From Clostridia bacterium (lineage in GTDB: Bacteria; Bacillota; Clostridia; Christensenellales; CAG-138), in assembly GCA_030530185.1 (NCBI GenBank), contig JAUMVL010000127.1:1-5235 (forward strand): 5,235 bases of DNA, in the 5' to 3' direction. Shown one piece after another: positions 1 to 4,931 of this stretch (position 1 is its first letter; every line of letters starts with the position of its first letter). The notes under the pieces are model-generated. The model worked only from the letters and a program-made list of their open reading frames with translations. It made no database searches and was not told where the DNA came from. The position numbers and the translations under genes were made by a program.

Positions 1-504
1 CCCCTGATTGGCGATCAGTACCTCCAGAGCCCGGTACTCCTTGTCGGAAAGCCGCACCGACATACCGCTTTCGCTGTGGACCAGGTTCATCGTTTTGGTT
101 TCCAGCGCGATATCGCCGAAGGTCAGCTTCCCGTCTTCCACGTCGTACTGGCGCCGGGCCAGAGCGCGCAGGCGGGCCAGGAGCTCCTTCGGCACGAACG
201 GCTTGGTCAGATAATCGTCGGCGCCGCAATCCAGTCCGTTCACCTTATCGTCTATATCGCTCCGCGCCGTGAGCATCAGGATAGGCGTTTTGACGCCGTT
301 TTTTCTGGCCTCCCGGGCGATCTCGAAGCCGTTTTTGTGCGGCAGCATTACGTCGAGCACGACGAGGTCATAAACGTTACCGTCAAGCGCGTCCGCGCCT
401 TCCCTCCCGTCCGTATACCAGTCCACATCGTATTTTTCCTGCTTCAACAGCTCGCAAAGGGCCTGGCCCATACGCTTTTCATCTTCCACCAGAAGCAGCT
501 TCAT
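1..504 (-). CDS. OmpR/PhoB-family response regulator (3' end outside window)
   Basis: This is a DNA-binding response regulator of a two-component system, acting in the cytoplasm. The window holds 168 residues from the start MKLLLVEDEK; the C-terminus, probably about 55-60 residues, lies beyond position 1. The receiver domain (about residues 1-115) has the acidic pair E7/D8, the phospho-acceptor D51 in VVLDVMLP, T79 in MLTAR and K101 in LTKPF. A winged-helix domain begins near residue 126, and RLSDKEYRALEVL (151-163) matches the helix region typical of OmpR-type effector domains. The start at 504 is supported by AGAGGTG (511-517) a few bases upstream. It lies 82 nt after the DUF4956 gene on the same strand and has its own promoter. 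A partner histidine kinase would be expected just outside the left edge, but is not seen. Family assignment is secure; the signal and targets are not known, though paired direct repeats upstream of two neighbouring genes are candidate sites. Confidence 0.95.
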   Translation of the reverse strand, partial: MKLLLVEDEKRMGQALCELLKQEKYDVDWYTDGREGADALDGNVYDLVVLDVMLPHKNGFEIAREARKNGVKTPILMLTARSDIDDKVNGLDCGADDYLTKPFVPKELLARLRALARRQYDVEDGKLTFGDIALETKTMNLVHSESGMSVRLSDKEYRALEVLIANQG

Positions 505-525
505 GCCGTTCACCTCTTTTGCCTG

Positions 526-554
526 ATTATATCACGAAGCAGGCGTTTTGTTAA
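526..554 (-). promoter_or_regulatory. Near-consensus sigma-70-type promoter of the response regulator gene
   Basis: Read on the minus strand, TTAACA (554-549) is followed by a 17-nt spacer and TATAAT (531-526). A TG one base upstream of the -10 makes it an extended -10 element. Transcription would begin near 519, giving a leader of about 15 nt that includes the ribosome binding site AGAGGTG. Five of six -35 bases and all six -10 bases match the consensus, so this promoter should work without an activator. The TTCAAT direct repeats found upstream of the two target-like promoters are absent here. The assignment rests on sequence alone. Confidence 0.75.
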
Positions 555-586
555 TACCGTGTTTTCTTTTGCAAAATTCGGATCAG

Positions 587-1264
587 TTACAGCGCTTCTT
601 TCGTCTGCACCCTGCCGCAGACTATATTCAGGTTCCCGTTTCTGGTCCTGATCTCATCTATAAACGATTTCGGAACGGAAGCGTTCTTCAGTGTGATCAG
701 ATATCTAAGCTCATAAAGAGTTCCCAGATTGCTTGTTTTTACGCTTTCAAGCCTCGCCGACTTGGTGTATTCAGCAAAAATATCGTCGAACAGCCCTTCG
801 TAATCAAGGTCTTCGGGAATGGTTATTTTCAAAGTCCTTTCATTTTCGCCGGCACTGCCGAAGTTCACAGAGCAAAGGGCGATCTGGAACAGGGCGATCA
901 CCGCAAAGAGGATGCCAGCGAGAACGACATATCCCATACCTGTGGCGATACCGATGGCCATGACCATAAAGACGGCCGCTATTTCCCGGGCGGAGCCCGG
1001 TGCGGAACGGAATCGGACCAGGCTGAAGGCACCCGCCACTGCCACGCCGGCGCCGATGTTGCCGCTGACCAGCATGATGACGGTTTGGACTATGACCGGA
1101 AGTATCGCCAGGGTGATCATAAAGCTCTGGGTGGCCTGGTTCTTATATTTATATAGAAGCGCGCTAAGCAATCCGAGCGCTGCCGACACTGCCGTGCAGA
1201 TCAGGAAGGCCTGGATCGTTATGGTAGATTGAATGATCGAATCGAGCACTGTGGTTTCCCCCAT
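587..1264 (-). CDS. DUF4956 family membrane protein
   Basis: This 225-residue protein belongs to the DUF4956 family, integral membrane proteins of unknown biochemical function that I recall being encoded next to VTC-domain proteins. Hydrophobic segments lie at about residues 17-38, 47-68, 70-83 and 94-131 (the last long enough for two helices). The family signature is the conserved stretch SLVRFRSAPGSAREIAAVF (81-99) followed by MAIGIATGMGY (102-112). Residues from about 135 on form a soluble C-terminal domain, probably cytoplasmic. The ATG at 1264 has no clear Shine-Dalgarno and lies inside the end of the VTC reading frame, so its translation is probably coupled to VTC. A GTG at codon 6, preceded by GGGGG, is a weaker alternative start. 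The N-terminus LDSIIQSTITIQAF resembles starts I recall from the family, which favours 1264. No convincing terminator follows, so read-through into the regulator gene is possible. Confidence 0.88.
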   Translation of the reverse strand: MGETTVLDSIIQSTITIQAFLICTAVSAALGLLSALLYKYKNQATQSFMITLAILPVIVQTVIMLVSGNIGAGVAVAGAFSLVRFRSAPGSAREIAAVFMVMAIGIATGMGYVVLAGILFAVIALFQIALCSVNFGSAGENERTLKITIPEDLDYEGLFDDIFAEYTKSARLESVKTSNLGTLYELRYLITLKNASVPKSFIDEIRTRNGNLNIVCGRVQTKEAL

Positions 1265-1967
1265 TCAGGTTTTTTGTCAGAACATAAGTCTTATAATAGA
1301 AGCCGTACTTTGAAAACGACGTCGGTCTTATTTTCAGTTCGGACAGCAGATGCGCTAGCCACAGCGGCGCCGTGCCCGGGATCTTTATTTCCATCAGCAC
1401 GGTCCCTTTGGGAAGCATGCGTATTCCGAAATCGCCCGCTCTCAGATCCAGCGCATATTCTCTGAATCTGATATTCCGGTCAAAGGTGATGCGGAGCTCC
1501 GGATCCTCAATACCTGCGAACGACGTTCTGTCGTAGGCGATATAAACTTTAGGCTGTGCCCCGTGCATTTTTTGGAACCATTCGATCTCCTTGCTGATCT
1601 GATCGCCCGGCGACAGTCCTGTATCTCCGGCCAGATATTTCCCGGCGTGCTCAGTGGGCATGGCCGTTCTGCGCTTGTATACCACGCCGTCGTATTTTTT
1701 CTTAATTTCTATGAACACATCGTCCCCCGTTTTGGGGACGCCGTAGCTCCTTACTCTCAGCTTTTCCTTATAAACGGGCTTTTCGATCGATTTCCTGATC
1801 AGCTCCCAGTTGTCCGTATCATAATAGATATTGCAGTTCGTCGACTTGCCGAATTTGTCCGGCTTCATATGCTTCATCATTCCTGCAAGCAGCGCTGCCT
1901 GCTGCTGCAAAGAAAGCAAATACTTTTTCTCATAGCGTTTAAAGCTGCGCTGGACTTCCTGTCCCAT
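1164..1967 (-). CDS. VTC-domain protein (polyphosphate-polymerase-like, CYTH superfamily)
   Basis: This protein resembles the catalytic VTC domain of yeast Vtc4, which makes polyphosphate from ATP inside a tunnel lined by basic residues. The activity of bacterial members is largely unproven. From the chosen start it has 267 residues. Tunnel-type motifs are visible: FKRYEKKY (9-16), YKEKLRVRSYG (66-76), VFIEIKKK (84-91), KRR (98-100), YDRTSF (145-150), LRITFDRNIRFR (158-169), and MEIKIPG (192-198) with the expected metal-ligand Glu. SFSKYG (217-222) is the usual end of the domain. An ATG at 2039 would add 24 residues, but the ATG at 1967 has GGAGG at 1979-1975 with a 7-nt spacer, and the longer form would cover the likely promoter. 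The last 34 codons overlap the DUF4956 gene in another frame and look non-native; see the A6 run at 1270-1275. DUF4956 probably anchors or partners it at the membrane. Confidence 0.87.
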   Translation of the reverse strand: MGQEVQRSFKRYEKKYLLSLQQQAALLAGMMKHMKPDKFGKSTNCNIYYDTDNWELIRKSIEKPVYKEKLRVRSYGVPKTGDDVFIEIKKKYDGVVYKRRTAMPTEHAGKYLAGDTGLSPGDQISKEIEWFQKMHGAQPKVYIAYDRTSFAGIEDPELRITFDRNIRFREYALDLRAGDFGIRMLPKGTVLMEIKIPGTAPLWLAHLLSELKIRPTSFSKYGFYYKTYVLTKNLNGGNHSARFDHSIYHNDPGLPDLHGSVGSARIA

Positions 1968-2029
1968 ACCGACACCTCCGCTGCGAAGATACTGTTGCAG
2001 ATAATCCGTATATCTTTTCCGATGGTATG

Positions 2030-2063
2030 ATCCTATCACCCGAAGATTGAAGTATTATTGATA
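2030..2063 (-). promoter_or_regulatory. Putative activator-dependent promoter of VTC-DUF4956, 11-bp direct repeats
   Basis: On the minus strand, TATCAATAATA (2063-2053) and CTTCAATCTTC (2052-2042) form an 11-bp-period direct repeat sharing TCAAT. They are followed by 6 nt (GGGTGA) and the -10-like TAGGAT (2035-2030). The second half-site is identical over 11 bases to one in front of the beta-helix gene, and the 6-nt distance to the -10 is also identical. A transcript would start near 2023, about 55 nt before the VTC start at 1967. The -35 region is replaced by the repeats, as in promoters activated by OmpR/PhoB-type regulators. The -10 matches only 4 of 6 consensus bases, so confidence is moderate. 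Confidence 0.55.
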
Positions 2064-2077
2064 ATTGATCTATACGA

Positions 2078-3211
2078 TCAGGGACGCCAGCCCGGTCCGC
2101 CCATTCCTCCGCCGCCGCCCATCATCTGATTGGGAAGAGTGGCGACTTGCTGTCCGTTTACGATGACGGTCCCTCCGTTGACAACGCCTGTTCCGTCATA
2201 ATCAAAGGCCGAATTGCCTGTTACGTTCACCGTACCGCCGTTGATCACGATATCTCCGTTGGAGTCGACGCCGTCTGTATCGCCCGCGCCCATCACGACG
2301 GTGATGCTGCCGCCGTTGATCTCGATCGCCGGGTAATAAGCGGAAGATTTCCAGGCGGCGTTTATGCCGTCGTCAGAGGCTGCGATGGAAAAATCCCCGC
2401 CGTTTATCGTGATGCAGGTCGCCTCCAGTCCCTCGGCCGCCGTGATCTCGAAGCTACCGCCGTCGATCTGCAGCGTGGTGGTGGCGTGGATACCGTCGTC
2501 AGCGGCATCGATATAGAAGTCGCCGCCGGTAATGCTGATCGCGCCCAGGGTATCGTCGTCATTGTTTTCCGCGTGCAGTCCGTCCGCGCCTGCGGTCAGG
2601 TTGAAGCTGCCGTCAGTGATCTCTATACTGTCGTTAGCTTTGATCGCGGTTTGGGAGGCGCTGATCTCATAGCTGCCGCCTGTGACGGTCACGTCATCCT
2701 TGCCGACGATACCGTGGCCTGCGGGAGAAGCGATGATCAGCGTCCCGTTACCGTCCAGAGTAATGTCGTCCTTGGAGAAGATCACAGCGTCCACGTTGCT
2801 CTCGTCGATCGCCGTGAACGAGCCGCCATTCATAAGAGTATTTGTGGTGTCATCCGCGAGCGTTATATTTACTTCGTCAGCCGAAACCACATAGATAGCG
2901 GCAAAATCCCCGGACGTGATGGAGACCCCGTTTAATATGAGCCGGACCTGCTCGTCCTTGCCGGCATCGACGATCACGCTTCCGTTATCCAGCGAGCCTG
3001 CAAGGATGTAAGTCCCTTCGCCGGTGATGGTCACGGTGGATCCCGAAATGTTTACCGCGTCGGAAGCGGCTTGCGCCGTTGCGCCTAAAAGCGATATCTC
3101 TACTTCATTTTCCTCATACACGTAATCTGACGTATCTTCAGGGATGGTTTCCGTCTCTTCCCGGGCGGCAGTTGTTTCATCCGCTGCCGGCAAAAAGCAG
3201 CAATGCAGCAA
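2078..3211 (-). CDS. Secreted carbohydrate-binding beta-helix protein, Cthe_2159-like; 5' end frameshifted
   Basis: The 377-residue frame resembles the Cthe_2159 family, secreted calcium-dependent proteins whose founder from Clostridium thermocellum binds acidic plant polysaccharide (polygalacturonate) through a right-handed parallel beta-helix. After a low-complexity acidic linker (about 11-38), the body is made of repeating rungs rich in G-G-[DS]-F-x-[IL]-x-A. Acidic turns recur at ADGLHA (209-214), DDGIHA (238-243), AEGLEA (259-264), DDGINA (280-285) and TDGVDS (312-317), plausible Ca2+-binding loops. The protein ends in a Gly/Met-rich tail, MMGGGGGMGGPG, which I recall in relatives. The frame opens only with a TTG at 3211 that has no ribosome binding site, and its first residues are not a signal peptide. 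The true start, ATG at 3248, and a good signal sequence lie in another frame just upstream, so a frameshift separates export signal from mature domain. Whether a working protein is made depends on whether that frameshift is real. Confidence 0.85.
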   Translation of the reverse strand: MLHCCFLPAADETTAAREETETIPEDTSDYVYEENEVEISLLGATAQAASDAVNISGSTVTITGEGTYILAGSLDNGSVIVDAGKDEQVRLILNGVSITSGDFAAIYVVSADEVNITLADDTTNTLMNGGSFTAIDESNVDAVIFSKDDITLDGNGTLIIASPAGHGIVGKDDVTVTGGSYEISASQTAIKANDSIEITDGSFNLTAGADGLHAENNDDDTLGAISITGGDFYIDAADDGIHATTTLQIDGGSFEITAAEGLEATCITINGGDFSIAASDDGINAAWKSSAYYPAIEINGGSITVVMGAGDTDGVDSNGDIVINGGTVNVTGNSAFDYDGTGVVNGGTVIVNGQQVATLPNQMMGGGGGMGGPGWRP

Positions 3212-3248
3212 ACAGAACAGCGATTATTTTTAAAAATTGGTGTTTCAT
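3177..3248 (-). pseudogene. Displaced signal-peptide start of the beta-helix protein
   Basis: Starting at ATG 3248, after the purine-rich site GGAAGGGAG about 8 nt upstream, 23 codons encode MKHQFLKIIAVLFAALLLF followed by AGSG, then TGA (3179-3177). This is a typical export signal: Lys-containing N-region, hydrophobic core, and an LLLFAGS end resembling a lipobox (LxxC) with Ser where Cys would be expected. It stops immediately before the sequence that, read one base later, begins the beta-helix frame (DETTAAREE). Removing one base near the T5 run (TTTTT at 3191-3195) or the GG pair would join the two. The fragment is therefore read as the native N-terminus of the downstream frame, not an independent gene. 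Confidence 0.75.
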
Positions 3249-3280
3249 GGCAAGTGCTCCCTTCCTTTTGTTCTGGCTGC

Positions 3281-3314
3281 ATTCTACGCTTTGAAAATTG
3301 AAGGAAGATTGAAG
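3281..3314 (-). promoter_or_regulatory. Putative activator-dependent promoter of the beta-helix gene, tandem 11-bp repeat
   Basis: On the minus strand, CTTCAATCTTC (3314-3304) is followed directly by CTTCAATTTTC (3303-3293), a tandem 11-bp repeat with one mismatch. Six bases (AAAGCG) separate it from TAGAAT (3286-3281), a 5-of-6 match to the -10 consensus. At the standard 17-nt spacing the -35 hexamer would be ATCTTC, a poor match lying inside the repeats. The layout fits activation by an OmpR/PhoB-type dimer bound over the -35 region. Transcription would begin near 3274, about 26 nt before the ATG at 3248. The first half-site recurs exactly at 2052-2042. Confidence 0.62.
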
Positions 3315-3339
3315 GTTCCCGCCTGTTTTTGAAACGGGT

Positions 3340-3381
3340 CATATGCCTGCCGGAGGAAAACCCACGGGGCTTCTGCATATG
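3340..3381. repeat. Short inverted repeat CATATGC / GCATATG
   Basis: CATATGC (3340-3346) and GCATATG (3375-3381) form a perfect 7-bp inverted repeat with a 28-nt loop, upstream of the putative beta-helix promoter. Each arm contains the self-palindrome CATATG, and a near-copy GCATATA lies at 3420-3426. It could be an operator for a dimeric regulator or chance. Apart from this and the promoter and terminator, the gene-free stretch 3249-3532 holds nothing I can assign. Confidence 0.2.
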
Positions 3382-3435
3382 CGGCACAGGGATTTCCCGC
3401 TCTGTTTTCTTCGCTTCCCGCATATAGGAAGGCAT

Positions 3436-3480
3436 AAAAAGCCCCTCTTTATCCGGGGCGTCAGTCCCAAATAAAGAGGG
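3436..3480 (-). terminator. Rho-independent terminator of the redox operon
   Basis: On the minus strand, CCCTCTTTAT (3480-3471) pairs perfectly with ATAAAGAGGG (3452-3443). The 18-nt loop contains a further GGG/CCC pairing. The stem is followed by GC and then TTTTT (3440-3436). It lies about 50 nt past the flavodoxin stop codon and would end transcripts from the peroxidase, metallo-beta-lactamase-rubredoxin and flavodoxin genes. A shorter alternative hairpin, GCCCC with GGGGC (3459-3455 and 3445-3441), ends directly at the T-run and competes for the same 3' arm. Confidence 0.85.
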
Positions 3481-3532
3481 TCCTTTTATCTTGCATGAAT
3501 AAGGGTCATCAACAGCTTATTTGGATAATGCT

Positions 3533-3946
3533 TTATCCCTCGGCGATCTTTCTGGCGAACGCTGCCGCCGCTTGCAGATCTTCCTCGTTCGGTCTGCCTT
3601 TGTGGAGGCCCTTGAATTCGCCTTTGCAGTGGAATTCCCGCTCATCCATGGTCACGCCGACCTTATCCGCTTCAGCCTTGACCTTTTTGTAGGTGGAATT
3701 CAGCATGGCCGCCGAACCGAAATTGACGATGCGGCCCACCTTGCTGCTGTCCAGCGAACGGACAAAGTCCCGCACCTCCGGATCGATATTGAAAGCATAG
3801 TAGGAATTGCCGAGGAAGAGAATATCCACCGGCTCTTCGATAGGCGAGCTCAGAGGGAGAGCCTCTGCGCCGACAGCCCTGGCGACAGCTTCCGCAAGGC
3901 GCTTGGTATTGCCGGTCTTAGTGTAATATCTTACTGCGAATTTCAT
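3533..3946 (-). CDS. Small flavodoxin / flavodoxin-family protein
   Basis: This 137-residue protein carries FMN-dependent electrons in the cytoplasm if it is a true flavodoxin. The N-terminal strand MKFAVRYYTK runs into T-K-T-G-N-T (9-14), the FMN phosphate-binding loop. Further alternating strand segments are DILFLGNSYYAF (41-52) and GRIVNFGSAA (71-80), where aromatic residues near NSYYAF could stack on the flavin. The length matches a short-chain flavodoxin-like fold. The start at 3946 is set by AAAGGAGG (3961-3954) with a 7-nt spacer; that ribosome binding site overlaps the stop codon region of the upstream gene, so the two are probably translationally linked. Upstream in-frame starts fall inside the rubredoxin coding region and are unlikely. 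As last gene of the operon it could exchange electrons with the rubredoxin domain encoded just before it, which is inference. Confidence 0.9.
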   Translation of the reverse strand: MKFAVRYYTKTGNTKRLAEAVARAVGAEALPLSSPIEEPVDILFLGNSYYAFNIDPEVRDFVRSLDSSKVGRIVNFGSAAMLNSTYKKVKAEADKVGVTMDEREFHCKGEFKGLHKGRPNEEDLQAAAAFARKIAEG

Positions 3947-3959
3947 GCCGCTGCCTCCT

Positions 3960-4892
3960 TTAAGCCTGATTGAACTTATCCTTGTCCTGCCGGCAGCGTG
4001 GGCATTTCCAGTCGTCCGGGAGCTCCGCAAAGGCAACGCCGTCATGCTCGGCGGGATCGTAAACATAACCGCAGACCGAGCAGATATATTTCCCGCTGGC
4101 TTCTTTGGCCTTGATTTCCCCTACGGGCAGGCTCTGCGGCGGGTCATTCAGATCGACCACGGCCTTCGCCTCCAGGTTCTCATACCCAAGCGGCGTGTGC
4201 GTAGAAAGATATACGGTAGGATGGCTGCCGATGAACTCTCTTACCGCGTCCAGAGTCTTTCTGGCGGCGGCAATGTCTTCGAAGACAACGGAGAGCTTAT
4301 TCGCGTACAACGCTTCATCCGTATAGGTCACGTCGCCGTGGAGCATATAGTAAAGCCCGTCGTCCTCCGCGATCACGATGCTGTTGCCGGTGGTATGACC
4401 TTTTGCTTCGATGAACCAAACCCCGTCCGCGATCTTCTGGCTCTTTTCGAAGTTGGCATAGGGGCCGTCCGTGAAATCGACCGGGATCACATTAGGATAC
4501 TGCAGCTCCGCCGCCTTGCAGTCCTCACGGGAGGCGTAGACCGCCGCGCTTGGGAAAGCCCGGAGCTCGCCGGTATGATCCGCGTGCTTGTGGGTTATCA
4601 GGATCTTGGTGACCTGCTCCGGTTTATAACCGAGGTCTGCGAGAGCATCCACGTAAGACTTGACCTTATTGCCCATATAAATGGCCGTCTTTTCGTCGGG
4701 GACGGCGTCAGGTACTTCTGCGGGCATGCCGGTGTCCACGAGGATGACCTCGGATCCGGTGTCGATCACATAGTTCTGCAGGCTGGAGCGGTATTTCACG
4801 GCAGGGTCGATCCCGTCCATGCCCTCGCCGCCAAAAGCGAACGCCTGGGTCATGAAGCCGTTTTCATATAGTTTTACTGCGTTGATCTTCAT
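3960..4892 (-). CDS. Metallo-beta-lactamase-fold hydrolase with C-terminal rubredoxin domain
   Basis: The 310-residue protein joins two domains. Residues about 1-245 are a metallo-beta-lactamase fold: VDTGMP (52-57), the metal motif H101-K-H103-A-D105-H106, then H166 in KGHTTGN, D187 in LHGDVTY and H232 in STHTP. This full HxHxDH ligand set is that of hydrolases such as AHL-lactonase-like or glyoxalase II-like enzymes. Flavodiiron proteins instead have Glu at the second position. Residues 267-307 are a rubredoxin with C271/C274 in YICSVCGYVYDP and C297/C300 in DDWKCPRCRQ, a one-iron FeS4 site. The start at 4892 has GGAGG at 4905-4901 with an 8-nt spacer; the TTG at 4907 lies within that site. 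It sits 39 nt after the peroxidase gene and 13 nt before the flavodoxin gene. The substrate is unknown; annotation as a lactonase would be over-precise. Confidence 0.9.
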   Translation of the reverse strand: MKINAVKLYENGFMTQAFAFGGEGMDGIDPAVKYRSSLQNYVIDTGSEVILVDTGMPAEVPDAVPDEKTAIYMGNKVKSYVDALADLGYKPEQVTKILITHKHADHTGELRAFPSAAVYASREDCKAAELQYPNVIPVDFTDGPYANFEKSQKIADGVWFIEAKGHTTGNSIVIAEDDGLYYMLHGDVTYTDEALYANKLSVVFEDIAAARKTLDAVREFIGSHPTVYLSTHTPLGYENLEAKAVVDLNDPPQSLPVGEIKAKEASGKYICSVCGYVYDPAEHDGVAFAELPDDWKCPRCRQDKDKFNQA

Positions 4893-4931
4893 AAAGCGTA
4901 CCTCCAAAGCCTTTCCGGATATGCCGTGCTC

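Noticed and set aside
76..651. Long plus-strand open frame over the response regulator
   Set aside because: It is antisense to a well-recognised receiver and winged-helix gene, and its translation resembles no family I know.
1230..1267. Inverted repeat TGAATG / CATTCA around the DUF4956 start
   Set aside because: Only 6 bp with a 26-nt loop inside coding sequence; this is expected by chance.
2147..2935. 262-codon plus-strand open frame antisense to the beta-helix gene
   Set aside because: Repetitive GGN/GAY-rich codons in the beta-helix gene keep the opposite strand free of stops; the product resembles no known protein.
3318..3338. Bulged hairpin CCC-GTTT / AAACGGG as a second terminator
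   Set aside because: It has a short stem with a 4-nt bulge and no T-run, and lies directly before a promoter with no gene ending nearby.
3100..3435. 111-codon minus-strand open frame MPSYMREAKK overlapping the beta-helix 5' end
   Set aside because: It has atypical composition, spans the promoter, terminator edge and signal-peptide region, and lies in the third frame; no domain is visible.
3945..4871. 308-codon plus-strand open frame antisense to the metallo-beta-lactamase-rubredoxin gene
   Set aside because: The minus strand carries all metal and rubredoxin motifs in frame; the plus-strand product resembles no known family, so it is a shadow.
3960..4892. Naming the fusion protein an N-acyl homoserine lactonase or a flavodiiron protein
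   Set aside because: The ligand motif fits many hydrolases and lacks the flavodiiron Glu; the sequence alone does not identify a substrate.
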